Below, piece by piece: positions 8,353 to 17,951 of a DNA stretch of 64,000 bases (the stretch's first letter is position 1; each line of letters begins with the position of its first letter). Source of the DNA: Pelagibacteraceae bacterium AG-464-P07 (lineage in GTDB: Bacteria > Pseudomonadota > Alphaproteobacteria > Pelagibacterales > Pelagibacteraceae); contig QCSA01000006.1 in NCBI GenBank assembly GCA_003211695.1, positions 1 to 64,000 of the forward strand, in the 5' to 3' direction. The notes under the pieces were generated by a model that saw only the letters and a program-made list of their open reading frames with translations, did not search any database and was not told the origin of the DNA. Made by a program: the position numbers and the translations under genes.

Positions 8353-9489
8353 ATGAAATATAGATTAAGCTCACCGAGTTTAGGTAAAAAAGAAATAGGC
8401 TATGTTAATAGTGCTTTAAAAAGTAATTGGCTATCATTTGGAGGAAAAAATACAAAGATTTTTGAAAAAAAATTTGCAAAATTTTTAGGAATCAAACATG
8501 TCTTGGCTGTTCAGAGTGGGACAGCAGCCTTACATTTAGCATTAAAAGCCGTTAATATTAAACCTGGAGACAATGTTATAATTCCAAATTATTCTTGTGT
8601 TGCAAGTATTTCGAGTACAACACAAAGTTCTGCTAAACCTGTAGTGGTTGAAGTAGAAAATGATACCCTGGGGCTCGACTTTTCTTTGATTAAAAATGCG
8701 ATCAAAAAATATAATCCTAAAGCATTACAACTTGTACATGTTTATGGTTTTCCAGCAAGAGACAGCCTTAAAATAAAAAAATATTGTAATAAAAAAAAAA
8801 TTACACTTATAGAAGATTGCAGTGAAGCATTGGGTGCAGAAATTAACAATAGAAAAGTTGGAACACTTGGTGATATTAGTATTTTTTCTGTTAGGTCCGA
8901 CAAAATGATTGGAGTCGGAGAAGGTGGTGTAATTTGCACTAATAAATCTGGCTTATTTAATAAAATCCAATTATTGGCCGCAAGAAATGCACCTCATAGA
9001 TCTGATAATGATCACTTTTGGAAAAAATATTATCATTTGGGAGAAGGCTACAATTATTTAATGCCACATCTTTTAGGCTCTGTAGCAAGGGCACAAATTG
9101 AAAGGTTTAAAAAAGAGCTATTATACAAAAAAATTAAAGTTGGAAATTTTTACAGAAAATTAAGATCTAAAAATTTTAGAATGACACAAAAGGTCATAAA
9201 AAATACAAAACCTGTCTACTGGTTAAACAGTATATATTTTTATAATTTAGGCAAAAATAAAGTAAGAAAAATAGGTCATAATCTAATGAAACATGGCATT
9301 GAAGTTAGATCTGGTTTTTGGCCTTTGTCAGATTTAAAAAAATTTTCATCTAAATATGTCGGAAATAGAAAAATTAGCAGAGATATTTTTGAAAAAACTT
9401 TAGTCTTACCTTCAAATATTAATTTAAATGAGAAAGATATTAAATTAATTGTTAAAAAAGTTGAATATTTAATCAAAAAAATTAACTAA
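8353..9489 (+). CDS. DegT/DnrJ/EryC1/StrS-family sugar aminotransferase
   Basis: A PLP enzyme that aminates keto-sugar nucleotides. Counting from the ATG at 8353 (378 residues), it begins YRLSSPSLGKKEIGYV and continues NWLSFGG, VQSGTAALHLAL and LIEDCSEALGA with Asp155 for the PLP nitrogen. The Schiff-base Lys184 lies in FSVRSDKMIGVGEGG, a slightly unusual version of the normal FSF-x-K-x-GEGG motif. A longer frame begins at a TTG at 8314 and would overlap the previous gene, but the ATG fits family N-termini better. The N-formyltransferase 12 nt downstream suggests the product amine is then formylated. Confidence 0.9.
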   Translation: MKYRLSSPSLGKKEIGYVNSALKSNWLSFGGKNTKIFEKKFAKFLGIKHVLAVQSGTAALHLALKAVNIKPGDNVIIPNYSCVASISSTTQSSAKPVVVEVENDTLGLDFSLIKNAIKKYNPKALQLVHVYGFPARDSLKIKKYCNKKKITLIEDCSEALGAEINNRKVGTLGDISIFSVRSDKMIGVGEGGVICTNKSGLFNKIQLLAARNAPHRSDNDHFWKKYYHLGEGYNYLMPHLLGSVARAQIERFKKELLYKKIKVGNFYRKLRSKNFRMTQKVIKNTKPVYWLNSIYFYNLGKNKVRKIGHNLMKHGIEVRSGFWPLSDLKKFSSKYVGNRKISRDIFEKTLVLPSNINLNEKDIKLIVKKVEYLIKKIN

Positions 9490-9501
9490 AAAAATTTAAA
9501 C

Positions 9502-10200
9502 ATGAAAGTTATTTTATGTGGTCATCAATGGGCAGCTTGTGAAGCGTTAAGACAGTTAATCACAAAAAAGCATAGAGTATATGTTTATACACATGTAAAT
9601 CAATATTTTCAACCAAGCCTAATAAATTTATGTAAAAAAAATAAAATAAAATATACTACAAAAAAAATTTCGATATTAAATTTACCTTTTAATCCAGATA
9701 TGATCTGTAGTATTTTTTATAAATATAAAGTACCTCAAGATGTTTTAAATATTTCAAAAGGTAAAGCACTGAATTTACATCCTTCACTGCTTCCAAAATA
9801 TAGAGGTTCCAGTAGTTCAGCTTGGGCAATACTAAATAATGAAAAATTTGTTGGTTTTACCTATCATTATATGGATTCAAAATTTGATAATGGAAGAATT
9901 ATTTTACAAAAAAAAATAAAAATGAATAATTTTGATTTAAATTTTACATTATTTTACAGGATAATGTTTGAATCAATGAAGTATTTTTTAACAGTTATTC
10001 AAAATGTAAAAAGAAAAATTAAAGGAAAAAAACAAGTAGGAAAAGTTTCATATTTTTTGAAAGGTCCTCCATTTAAAGGAAAAATTAATCCAAAATGGTC
10101 ATTTAGCAAAAAGGAGAGATTTATAAGGTCTATGATTTTTCCACCTAGGCCTCCAGCAACTCTAAATAAGCGTAAAATTCGAAGAATTGAAGAATTATAA
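9502..10200 (+). CDS. Sugar N-formyltransferase (formyl-THF dependent)
   Basis: A 232-residue formyltransferase-fold protein. The active-site segment LNLHPSLLPKYRGSSS contains the catalytic Asn and His, and the conserved Asp follows in MDSKFDNGRIILQ. The N-terminal MKVILCGHQWAACEAL is a typical opening. It is much shorter than methionyl-tRNA formyltransferase and lies directly after a sugar aminotransferase, so N-formylation of an aminodeoxy-sugar nucleotide is the likely reaction. The C-terminal third is basic and poorly conserved by eye. The sugar is unknown. Confidence 0.83.
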   Translation: MKVILCGHQWAACEALRQLITKKHRVYVYTHVNQYFQPSLINLCKKNKIKYTTKKISILNLPFNPDMICSIFYKYKVPQDVLNISKGKALNLHPSLLPKYRGSSSSAWAILNNEKFVGFTYHYMDSKFDNGRIILQKKIKMNNFDLNFTLFYRIMFESMKYFLTVIQNVKRKIKGKKQVGKVSYFLKGPPFKGKINPKWSFSKKERFIRSMIFPPRPPATLNKRKIRRIEEL

Positions 10201-10234
10201 AATTTTGTAACATTTAAGGAAAAAATTTTTATTT

Positions 10235-11425
10235 ATGATCAGAATTGGTTTTTTAATAAATTTTAATAAAAATAAATGGCTTGGAGGATATAATTATTTT
10301 AGAAATTTACTTTTTGTTTTAAAAAAATTTTCATATCAAAAAATTGAACCGGTTATTATAACTGATAACATAAAAAGATTAGACAAAACTGCTTTTAAAC
10401 ATAATTTTGAAATTTTAGAACATCCTTATTTTTCAAATTCTAATTTGATAAAAAAATTATCTAATAAAATTTTACTTGTTTTATTTGGTAAAAATTTTTT
10501 TGTTGATAAATTTTTATTAAAAAACAAAATCAATATTATGAGTCACTCTGGATATTATGGAAAAAAAAGTAAAATAATAAGCTTTCAGTGGATACCTGAT
10601 TTTCAAGAATTTCATTATCCAATTTTTTTTTCATTTAAGGCCATATTTTTAAGGAAATTGAATATAATAATGGGTGCTAAACATTCTACAAAAATTATTT
10701 TGAGCTCTGATGCCATTAAAAGAGATTTAAAAAAAATAAACTTAGCTGCTTATAAAAAATCGGTAGTTTTAAAGCATACAAATTCAATTCCTGAATTTAA
10801 AGAGATTGTAAATCTTAGATATCTTCAAAGTAAATATAATTTAAAGAAAGACTTCTTTTATTTGCCTAATCACTATTGGGTTCACAAAAACCATATAGTT
10901 GTTTTGAAAGCCTTAAGATTAATGAGAGAAAAATACAAAAATATTCAAATTATATCTTCTGGATATTTACATGATCATAGACATCCAGATCATTATAAAT
11001 TTATAAAAAATTATATAAAAAAAAATAATTTGGAAAATAACTACATTATTTTGGGGATTATTCCCACGAATGAAGTTATGAGTCTTATGTATTATTCTAA
11101 AGCACTTATTAATCCATCTAAATCTGAGGGCTTAAGCAATACTGTTGAACAGGCAAAATTGTTAAACAAGACTGTAATTTTATCAAATAACCCAGTTCAT
11201 AAAGAACAGAAATCTAAGAACTTTATATTTTTTAATCAAGATAATGATCTTGAACTTTCTTTAATTTTAAAAAAAATTTATTTAAATGATATAAAATACG
11301 TTAAATCAAAAAAAAAATATAATAGATTAAAAAAAATAGAAATGACTAATCAAAAAAAATTTAGTGAAAAATTTGAAAAATTTATATTAAAAAATACAAA
11401 AGAAAAGATGGAATTAATTTTGTAA
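10235..11425 (+). CDS. Family 1/GT4-type glycosyltransferase
   Basis: A 396-residue GT-B retaining glycosyltransferase. The N-terminal IGFLINFNKNKWLGGYNYFRNLL is an acceptor-domain glycine-rich loop. The C-terminal donor domain shows FFYLPNHYWVHKNHIVVLKAL, IILGIIPTNEVMSLMYYSKALINPSKSEGLSNTVEQAKLLN (the E-x7-E-like motif) and KTVILSNNPVHKEQ. It should transfer a nucleotide-activated sugar to a growing surface glycan at the inner membrane face. It is the last plus-strand gene of the island, converging on the minus-strand gene 23 nt away. Confidence 0.85.
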   Translation: MIRIGFLINFNKNKWLGGYNYFRNLLFVLKKFSYQKIEPVIITDNIKRLDKTAFKHNFEILEHPYFSNSNLIKKLSNKILLVLFGKNFFVDKFLLKNKINIMSHSGYYGKKSKIISFQWIPDFQEFHYPIFFSFKAIFLRKLNIIMGAKHSTKIILSSDAIKRDLKKINLAAYKKSVVLKHTNSIPEFKEIVNLRYLQSKYNLKKDFFYLPNHYWVHKNHIVVLKALRLMREKYKNIQIISSGYLHDHRHPDHYKFIKNYIKKNNLENNYIILGIIPTNEVMSLMYYSKALINPSKSEGLSNTVEQAKLLNKTVILSNNPVHKEQKSKNFIFFNQDNDLELSLILKKIYLNDIKYVKSKKKYNRLKKIEMTNQKKFSEKFEKFILKNTKEKMELIL

Positions 11426-11448
11426 TAAAAGTTTTGGTACTTTAAATT

Positions 11449-12624
11449 TTAATTTAGCTTTTGACCATCACCTATTAAGCTTTCTATCTCATCATTAAAT
11501 CTTTTTTTTGATTTCCCCAAATATTTTATCTCATCTTTTAGTTTTGAAATTGAAAGTTCATATTTTTTATTGGGTTCATATTTAAGTTTATTTATTTTTT
11601 CAGAGATTGAAGTAGTTTGATTTATAATAATACCAATTTTCTCTCTGTTAATAAAATAATTTCTATTACGCCAATTATATAATTTTATTTTTTCTTCTTC
11701 GCTGTTAATAAAATGATTTAAATTATCGTTAGAGAAAAAAAGCACTGGACGCATTGTTAAAAATGCAAACATATATGCTGTATCAGATGTATCTGTTAAT
11801 AAACATATAGATTTAGAATAAACCGATGAGTAATCTTCACTAGTATCAAAAAGAAATTTTGCATTGGTTTCAAAAAGTTTTTTAATTTGCAGAATTTTTG
11901 GATTAAGCCTGTTTGAAGGATGTGGTCTAAAAATTATATTGAAGTCTGTTTTATGAATTAATTCATCAATTAAATCTTTTAAATTATTTATTAAACTAAA
12001 TTTTGGAGTAGATTCAATATCAGTAGGGGCAATAATAATGCTATCTTTTGGACTTTCTGACATATTTTTTATTTTTTTTTCTAAAAAGTCAAATTTTGGA
12101 TACCCTATCTCTTTAAGTATAGGAAGCTTAATTTTTGGAGAATTATTATACCTATTAAACATTTCATTAAACAATTTAATTACGTTTTGAGAAGGTAATA
12201 AAATAATATCGTATAACGAAAATCTTTCACACATTTTTTGTTCTTTTTCAAAACTAACATACGGCGAGTCATATATGTCATGGCTCAAGTAAATCCTCTT
12301 AGATGATTTTGTAAAAATATCACAGAGACCACTACTTATGAATATGTCTACATTTAGTATAAATTTAAGGTAGCCTTCTTTAATGAAGAAATAATTTTTT
12401 CCTATGTTCTTGTTACCTAGATGACCATAAATTAAAACAAAATTTTGATGATAATCTTTAAACAAATCTTCAATATAAAATGTATGAATGCCAATTAATA
12501 ATTTTCTATGATAATAAAAAAAAATTATTTTTTTATTTTTTAATTTGAAATAAATAATTAATATATTTATAATTATAACTGAAAATAAACTTTTCAAAGA
12601 TTTTGAAAAACTAAAATTGTTCAT
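11449..12624 (-). CDS. CDP-glycerol glycerophosphotransferase-like protein
   Basis: A 391-residue protein with an N-terminal hydrophobic segment (about residues 14-27, SVIIINILIIYFKL). The C-terminal part resembles TagB/TagF-type CDP-glycerol glycerophosphotransferases: IYLSHDIYDSP, FNIIFRPHPSNRLNP, and SICLLTDTSDTAYMFAFLTMRPVLFFSN (the D/S-rich loop). Such enzymes add glycerol phosphate or related polyol phosphates to envelope polymers. In an alphaproteobacterial island it may modify capsule or O-antigen. Family placement is reasonable; substrate is unknown. It is transcribed alone, away from the tRNA genes. Confidence 0.68.
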   Translation of the reverse strand: MNNFSFSKSLKSLFSVIIINILIIYFKLKNKKIIFFYYHRKLLIGIHTFYIEDLFKDYHQNFVLIYGHLGNKNIGKNYFFIKEGYLKFILNVDIFISSGLCDIFTKSSKRIYLSHDIYDSPYVSFEKEQKMCERFSLYDIILLPSQNVIKLFNEMFNRYNNSPKIKLPILKEIGYPKFDFLEKKIKNMSESPKDSIIIAPTDIESTPKFSLINNLKDLIDELIHKTDFNIIFRPHPSNRLNPKILQIKKLFETNAKFLFDTSEDYSSVYSKSICLLTDTSDTAYMFAFLTMRPVLFFSNDNLNHFINSEEEKIKLYNWRNRNYFINREKIGIIINQTTSISEKINKLKYEPNKKYELSISKLKDEIKYLGKSKKRFNDEIESLIGDGQKLN

Positions 12625-13086
12625 AAATTTTAAATTTTAATTATGATTTAATTTTGTCATTTTTTATTTTTTTCAAAAAATTATATACATCATTATCCTT
12701 AATTATGAAATTATAAAAAGACTATTTACTTTGAACAATAAATTTATTCAATAATATGAGTTATAATTGCCTAAATTTTTTTTTAATTATAACAACATTA
12801 ACGTTTCCAGAATGATCACAGCTGGCAGATCCAATCGCTGAAATTTCACTAAATGGTACAGTTTGTTGAACGAAGGCATATGTCCACTCGTGAAACGAAA
12901 CTTAAAAATCAAATTTATCTTGATAATAATGCCCGTGTAAAGAAGGCACAATAATATAATCAAAAATAGCCTAAAAGTTAATTTACTAAATAAAATCAAC
13001 TTGAACAGCTTATAACAACGTTGAAAAATTTCTTTTAGCTTTGCCTTTCATAATTTCTTGCTATAAATAAAAGGAAATTAATACTG
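12625..13086. other. Gene-free island/core boundary with a higher-G+C patch
   Basis: The longest stretch without a recognisable gene. Bases 12625-12786 and 12960-13086 are extremely AT-rich. Bases 12790-12900 are visibly richer in G+C (about 40% by count) and read like former coding or structured-RNA sequence. An ATG frame at 12756-12905 is interrupted only by TGA codons at 12813, 12867 and 12891. A second ATG frame at 12853-12954 has 33 codons. CGTTTC at 12812-12817 can pair with GAAACG at 12892-12897. No known RNA family was recognised. Confidence 0.4.
13072..13077 (+). promoter_or_regulatory. Possible -10 element for the tRNA genes
   Basis: TATAAA stands 9 nt before the first base of tRNA-Val, which would put transcription a few bases upstream of the mature 5' end, as is common for tRNA operons. 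No convincing -35 element is found at the right distance, and such hexamers are frequent in this DNA, so the call is weak. Confidence 0.25.
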
Positions 13087-13162
13087 GGGCGGTTAGCTCA
13101 GTTGGTAGAGCATCTCGTTTACACCGAGAGGGTCATAGGTTCGAGTCCTTTACCGCCCACCA
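13087..13162 (+). tRNA. tRNA-Val (anticodon TAC)
   Basis: A complete cloverleaf. The 7-bp acceptor GGGCGGT pairs with ACCGCCC, the D-arm starts TAGCTCAGTTGGTAGAGC, the anticodon loop CGTTTACACCG is centred on TAC, and the T-arm contains GGTTCGAGTCC. The discriminator is A and CCA is encoded (13160-13162). It sits 5 nt before tRNA-Asp, so the two are surely co-transcribed. Confidence 0.96.
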
Positions 13163-13167
13163 TTTGT

Positions 13168-13244
13168 GGGGGTGTAGCTCAGTTGGTTAGAGCGATCGCC
13201 TGTCACGCGATAGGTCGAGGGTTCGAGTCCCTTCACTCCCGCCA
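13168..13244 (+). tRNA. tRNA-Asp (anticodon GTC)
   Basis: A complete cloverleaf. GGGGGTG pairs with CACTCCC with one G-U pair, followed by T8/A9 and D-arm GCTCAGTTGGTTAGAGC. The anticodon loop CCTGTCACG is centred on GTC, and the T-arm is GAGGGTTCGAGTCCC. The discriminator is G and CCA is encoded (13242-13244). It is 87 nt upstream of nuoA and may share a transcript with it. Confidence 0.96.
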
Positions 13245-13331
13245 CAATATTCCAATATGATAATAAAATTAAGTTATACTGTGACTTTTAAATCCACCAT
13301 CAATTGAAAAAAGTATTATAATGAGCAAATC

Positions 13332-13700
13332 ATGTTAAGTGAATTTTTACAAAACTATTTTTCAATAATAATTTTTCTATTTATAGCCATGGGACTAAGT
13401 GTTGGTTTTATTTTTTTAAATTTTTTGCTATCACCAAAAAAACCAGATCCTGAAAAATTGTCAGCATTTGAAAGTGGATTTGAGGCTTTTGGAGACTCAA
13501 GAATGGAATTTGATGTAAGATTTTATCTAGTGGCAATTCTCTTTATTATATTTGATTTAGAAATAGCCTTTTTATTTCCTTGGGCCATTTCCTTAGGAAA
13601 AATTGGATTGTTAGGATTTTGGTCAATGATGATTTTTCTTTTTATACTTACAATTGGATTTATTTATGAGTGGAAAAAAGGCGCTTTAGACTGGGATTGA
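13332..13700 (+). CDS. nuoA: NADH-quinone oxidoreductase subunit A
   Basis: A small membrane subunit of respiratory complex I, 122 residues with three transmembrane helices (about 10-32, 64-84, 93-113). The conserved loop [42 protein letters not shown] is present. It is the first gene of a complete 14-gene nuo operon in the standard order A-N. The start is an ATG with no clear Shine-Dalgarno sequence. nuoB begins 4 nt after the stop. Confidence 0.97.
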   Translation: MLSEFLQNYFSIIIFLFIAMGLSVGFIFLNFLLSPKKPDPEKLSAFESGFEAFGDSRMEFDVRFYLVAILFIIFDLEIAFLFPWAISLGKIGLLGFWSMMIFLFILTIGFIYEWKKGALDWD

Positions 13701-13704
13701 CGTA

Positions 13705-14229
13705 ATGATAAATGTTGAAAATAGAGAAAAAAAAATGCCAGATGAATTTAAAAAATTGGCTAAAGATTTTACAGATAAAGGTTTTATTACAACATCCATG
13801 GACAATCTTGTAACATGGTCGAGAACAGGATCATTGCATTGGATGACTTTTGGTTTGGCATGTTGTGCAATAGAAATGATGCAAACCGCAATGCCCAGAT
13901 ATGATTTGGAGAGATTTGGTGCGGCTCCTAGAGCATCTCCTAGACAATCTGATGTAATGATTGTAGCTGGTACACTTACAAACAAGATGGCTCCAGCACT
14001 CAGAAAAGTTTATGATCAAATGCCAGAACCTAGATATGTGATATCCATGGGTAGCTGCGCAAATGGAGGTGGCTATTATCACTATGCTTACTCAGTAGTC
14101 AGAGGCTGTGATAAAATAATTCCAGTTGATATATATGTTCCAGGTTGTCCACCTACAGCTGAAGCCTTGCTATATGGAATTTTACAACTTCAGAACAAAA
14201 TAAGAAGAGAAGGTTCAATCGAAAGATAA
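13705..14229 (+). CDS. nuoB: NADH-quinone oxidoreductase subunit B
   Basis: This 174-residue subunit carries the N2 [4Fe-4S] cluster that reduces quinone at the foot of the peripheral arm. The cluster ligands are visible as adjacent Cys53-Cys54 ([11 protein letters not shown]), Cys118 ([10 protein letters not shown]) and Cys148 (VPGCPP). The motif [19 protein letters not shown] is the conserved quinone-site segment. Length is normal for Alphaproteobacteria. It lies between nuoA and nuoC with very short spacers. Confidence 0.97.
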   Translation: MINVENREKKMPDEFKKLAKDFTDKGFITTSMDNLVTWSRTGSLHWMTFGLACCAIEMMQTAMPRYDLERFGAAPRASPRQSDVMIVAGTLTNKMAPALRKVYDQMPEPRYVISMGSCANGGGYYHYAYSVVRGCDKIIPVDIYVPGCPPTAEALLYGILQLQNKIRREGSIER

Positions 14230-14236
14230 ACTTTTG

Positions 14237-14836
14237 ATGGTGACTGAACTTCATAATTTAGAAAAAGCTATTAATTCTGGTCTAGCTACCACAGTTAAGT
14301 CATCAACTATTAGATTTAATCAGTTAACCATAGAAGTTGAAATAGAGAATATTAATAAAACCATTTTATTTCTAAAAACCAATGCAAAATGTAAATTTAG
14401 ACAGCTAATTGATATTACTGCCGTTGATTATCCAGAAAAAGAAAGAAGATTTAAATTAGTTTATTTATTACTTAGTCATGAAAATAATCTTAGAATAATT
14501 ATTAATTCCAATATTACGGAAAAAACTACAGTGCCATCGATAACTAAAATTTATCCATCGGCAAATTGGATGGAAAGAGAAGTTTTTGATATGTATGGAA
14601 TTACTTTTAAAGATCATCCTGATTTAAGGAGAATATTAACCGATTATGAATTTGAAGGATATCCTTTAAGAAAAGATTTTCCTTTAACAGGTCATACAGA
14701 GGTTAGATATAGTGAGAAACAAAAAAAAGTAATATATGAATCTGTAAAATTAGAACAAAACTATAGAGATTTTGATTTTGAATCTCCTTGGCAAGGAACA
14801 AAATACATTAAAGATCAAATTAAAGATAAAGATTAA
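14237..14836 (+). CDS. nuoC: NADH-quinone oxidoreductase subunit C
   Basis: The 30-kDa-type subunit of the hydrophilic arm, about 199 residues. Conserved elements are FRQLIDITAVDYPEKERRF, the segment with NWMEREVFDMYGITFKDHPDLRRILTDYEFEGYPLRKDFPLTG, and the C-terminal ESPWQGT. An in-frame TTG lies one codon earlier (14234), but the ATG at 14237 is the better start. It is a separate gene here rather than fused to nuoD as in enteric bacteria. Confidence 0.96.
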   Translation: MVTELHNLEKAINSGLATTVKSSTIRFNQLTIEVEIENINKTILFLKTNAKCKFRQLIDITAVDYPEKERRFKLVYLLLSHENNLRIIINSNITEKTTVPSITKIYPSANWMEREVFDMYGITFKDHPDLRRILTDYEFEGYPLRKDFPLTGHTEVRYSEKQKKVIYESVKLEQNYRDFDFESPWQGTKYIKDQIKDKD

Positions 14837-14843
14837 AATTTAA

Positions 14844-16019
14844 GTGGCAAAACAAACTAAAACTTTAAATTTAAATTTTGGGCCAGTACATCCTGCGGCC
14901 CACGGTGTATTAAGATTGATTTTAGAATTAGATGGTGAAGTTGTAGAAAAAGCAGACCCACATATCGGTTTACTTCATAGAGGAACAGAAAAATTAATAG
15001 AGCATAAAACGTATGTTCAGGCAGTGCCATATTTTGATCGTTTAGATTATGTAGCCCCAATGAATCAAGAACATGCCTTTGCTTTAGCTATAGAAAATTT
15101 GCTCAACTTAGAAGTGCCAATAAGAGCACAATACATAAGAGTAATGTTTTGTGAAATAGGAAGAATTTTAAGTCATCTATTGAATGTGACTACCCAGGCT
15201 CTTGATGTGGGTGCCCTTACTCCTTCTTTATGGGGATTTGAGGAGAGAGAAACATTAATGACTTTTTACGAAAGAGCTTCTGGCTCAAGACTCCATGCAA
15301 ATTATTTTAGAGCAGGAGGTGTCCACCAAGATTTACCAATGGGCTTAAGCGAAGATATAGAAAAATTTTGTAATAACTTCCCGAAGATAATTGATGATTT
15401 AGAAACTTTACTGACAGACAATAGGATTTTTAAACAAAGAAATGTCGACATTGGCATTGTAACAAAACAAGAAGCACTTGATCATAGTTTTTCTGGGGTA
15501 ATGCTTAGAGGATCAGGGGTTCCATGGGATTTAAGAAAATCTCAGCCCTATGATTGCTATGAGAATATAAATTTTAAAATTCCAATTGGAAAAAATGGTG
15601 ATTGTTATGACCGATATTTATGCAGAATAGAAGAAATGCGTGAAAGCGTAAACATTATAAAACAATGTTTAAAGAATATGCCTAAAGGACCCATTAAAAC
15701 TATTGATGGTAAAATTTCACCTCCTAAAAAATCTGAATTGAAAAATTCAATGGAAGCATTAATTCATCACTTTAAATTGTTTAGTGAAGGATACAGGGTT
15801 GATTCAGGAGAGATATACACGGCGGTAGAAGCTCCCAAAGGTGAATTTGGAGTATTTTTAATATCAGATGGTTCAAATAAACCTTATAAGTGTAAAATTA
15901 GAGCTCCAGGATTTTCACACCTACAAGCTATGGATTATTTAATCAAAGGACATATGCTTGCCGATGTTCCTGCTGTGCTCGGATCTTTGGATATTGTATT
16001 TGGAGAAGTTGATAGATGA
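14844..16019 (+). CDS. nuoD: NADH-quinone oxidoreductase subunit D
   Basis: The 49-kDa-type subunit, 391 residues, which forms the quinone pocket with NuoB. It has the conserved [58 protein letters not shown], and a C-terminus reading [11 protein letters not shown], the family's invariant end. It starts with GTG. Its stop overlaps the ATG of nuoE by 4 nt (ATGA), indicating translational coupling. Confidence 0.97.
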   Translation: MAKQTKTLNLNFGPVHPAAHGVLRLILELDGEVVEKADPHIGLLHRGTEKLIEHKTYVQAVPYFDRLDYVAPMNQEHAFALAIENLLNLEVPIRAQYIRVMFCEIGRILSHLLNVTTQALDVGALTPSLWGFEERETLMTFYERASGSRLHANYFRAGGVHQDLPMGLSEDIEKFCNNFPKIIDDLETLLTDNRIFKQRNVDIGIVTKQEALDHSFSGVMLRGSGVPWDLRKSQPYDCYENINFKIPIGKNGDCYDRYLCRIEEMRESVNIIKQCLKNMPKGPIKTIDGKISPPKKSELKNSMEALIHHFKLFSEGYRVDSGEIYTAVEAPKGEFGVFLISDGSNKPYKCKIRAPGFSHLQAMDYLIKGHMLADVPAVLGSLDIVFGEVDR

Positions 16020-16624
16020 GTGTAAAAAAAGTAGCAACAAATCAGCCGGAATTTTTTCAGTTTTCAGATGAAAACTTAAATAAAGCAAAAAAAATAATAA
16101 ATAAATATCCTGAAAAAAAACAATCAAGCGCATTAATGCCTTTGTTGTTTTTAGTTCAAAAGCAAAATGAAAATTGGATTCCTTTGGTTGCAATGAAATA
16201 TTTAGCTAAAATGTTGGATATACCTTATATACAAGTTTATGAAGTTGCTACATTTTATTCAATGTACAACCTTTCTCCAGTTGGAAAATATTTTGTACAA
16301 GTATGTACTACAACCCCCTGCATGATTAGTGGAGCGGGAAAATTAGTTGAAGTATGTAAAAATAAAATTTCTCAGAATCAAAATGAACTTTCAGCAAACA
16401 AAATATGTTCTTGGATGGAAGTTGAATGTTTAGGTGCGTGTGTTAACGCACCAATGCTGCAAATAAACGATGATTATTTTGAAGATCTAGATAAAGAAAA
16501 AACAGAGGAAATTATAGATATGATACTAAATGATAAATCTCCAAAAGCAGGTTCTTATAAAAATCGTAAAAGCTCTGAACCTGAGTCAGGAAGAACAACA
16601 TTAATAAATTTAAAAGATGCTTAA
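16016..16624 (+). CDS. nuoE: NADH-quinone oxidoreductase subunit E
   Basis: The 24-kDa-type subunit, a thioredoxin-fold [2Fe-2S] protein (cluster N1a) of the NADH-oxidising module. The ligands are Cys97 and Cys102 (VCTTTPC) and Cys138 and Cys142 (CLGAC). The helical front contains [16 protein letters not shown] and [14 protein letters not shown]. The 202 residues are normal for Alphaproteobacteria. It overlaps nuoD by 4 nt and nuoF by 8 nt. Confidence 0.96.
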   Translation: MSVKKVATNQPEFFQFSDENLNKAKKIINKYPEKKQSSALMPLLFLVQKQNENWIPLVAMKYLAKMLDIPYIQVYEVATFYSMYNLSPVGKYFVQVCTTTPCMISGAGKLVEVCKNKISQNQNELSANKICSWMEVECLGACVNAPMLQINDDYFEDLDKEKTEEIIDMILNDKSPKAGSYKNRKSSEPESGRTTLINLKDA

Positions 16625-17951
16625 AGATAGCGATAGAATTTTTAAAAACTTATACAATGATTATAGTTGGGAAATTGAATCAGCAATCAAAATAGGTGAT
16701 TGGAAAAATACTAAAGAGATTTGTTCCAAAGGGAAAGAATGGATTATAAATGAAATCAAAACTTCAGAGCTTAGAGGTAGAGGTGGAGCAGGTTTTCCTA
16801 CAGGACTTAAATTATCTTTCATACCTAAAGAACAAGGAACGAGACCTCATTATTTGGTAATAAATGCCGATGAATCCGAACCTGGAACATGTAAAGATAG
16901 AGACATTTTAAGATTTGAACCTCAAAAATTAGTAGAAGGAAGTTTGATAACCTCTTATGCAATTGGAGCGCACACTTGTTATATTTATATTAGAGGAGAG
17001 TTTTTTAGAGAAGGCGAAAGACTTCAACAAGCTATTGATGAAGCGTATGAAAAAAATTTTATTGGAAAAAATGCGTGTGGAACTGGATGGGATTTAAATA
17101 TTTATCTACATTATGGCGCAGGTGCTTATATTTGCGGCGAGGAAACAGCATTATTAGAAAGTTTAGAAGGAAAAAAAGGTCTACCTAGATTAAAACCTCC
17201 TTTTCCGGCTTTAGTTGGCCTTTATGGTTGTCCAACAATTGTAAATAATGTTGAAACAATAGCTGTAATCCCAACTATTTTGAGAAGAGGTGCTAAATGG
17301 TTTACTTCCCTTGGTAGACCAAAAAACACAGGTACAAAAATATTTTGTATTTCTGGAAACGTAAATTACCCTTGTAATGTTGAAGAAGAAATGGGTATTC
17401 CACTAAAACAGCTTATCGAAAAACATGCTGGCGGTGTTAGTGGTGGTTGGGATAATCTTCAAGCAGTTATTCCTGGTGGATCATCAATGCCTCTATTGCC
17501 AAAAAATATTTGCGATACCATAAGAATGGATTTTGACTATTTACTTGATCAGAAAAGCGGATTAGGGACAGCAGCTATAGTGGTTATGAATAAGGACCAA
17601 GACATAATTAAATGTATGGCAAGAATTGCAAAATTTTATAAACATGAAAGCTGTGGACAGTGCACACCTTGTAGAGAAGGTGCTGGATGGATGTGGCGCA
17701 TGCTTGAGAGGATGGCAAAAGGAGAGGCGACCTTAAAAGAAGTCGATTTGTTATTTGATGTAACAAAACAAATTGAAGGGCATACTATTTGTGCTTTTGG
17801 AGAAGGTTCAGCTTGGCCTGTACAAGGATTACTTCGACACTTTCGAAAAGAAATTGAAAGGAGAAACAGCTCCGATCCATTAACGAAAAGAATAGGTGAT
17901 AAAATACCATATTTAATAGATCAACATTTATTAGAGAACGAAAATGCCTAA
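16617..17951 (+). CDS. nuoF: NADH-quinone oxidoreductase subunit F
   Basis: The 51-kDa-type subunit, 444 residues, which binds NADH and FMN and carries cluster N3. The nucleotide-binding glycine-rich segments are [17 protein letters not shown] and [21 protein letters not shown]. The [4Fe-4S] ligands are in [11 protein letters not shown] plus the later Cys in HTICAFGEG. It overlaps its neighbours by 8 nt on both sides, as expected for a tightly coupled operon. Confidence 0.97.
   Translation: MLKDSDRIFKNLYNDYSWEIESAIKIGDWKNTKEICSKGKEWIINEIKTSELRGRGGAGFPTGLKLSFIPKEQGTRPHYLVINADESEPGTCKDRDILRFEPQKLVEGSLITSYAIGAHTCYIYIRGEFFREGERLQQAIDEAYEKNFIGKNACGTGWDLNIYLHYGAGAYICGEETALLESLEGKKGLPRLKPPFPALVGLYGCPTIVNNVETIAVIPTILRRGAKWFTSLGRPKNTGTKIFCISGNVNYPCNVEEEMGIPLKQLIEKHAGGVSGGWDNLQAVIPGGSSMPLLPKNICDTIRMDFDYLLDQKSGLGTAAIVVMNKDQDIIKCMARIAKFYKHESCGQCTPCREGAGWMWRMLERMAKGEATLKEVDLLFDVTKQIEGHTICAFGEGSAWPVQGLLRHFRKEIERRNSSDPLTKRIGDKIPYLIDQHLLENENA

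Noticed and set aside
12756-12905. The idea that TGA is read as Trp or selenocysteine in this small frame
   Set aside because: TGA clearly ends dnaE, pyrG, frr, lipid A genes and others here, and TGG is used normally for Trp. Three TGA codons in 50 is better explained by non-coding or decayed sequence.
12787-12999. A 70-codon minus-strand frame in the gene-free region
   Set aside because: It has a hydrophobic run but no start signal or family resemblance. The higher G+C in this patch is treated instead as an unexplained region.
13686-14082. Antisense frames inside nuoB
   Set aside because: They are shadows of a conserved coding gene with strong complex I motifs on the plus strand.
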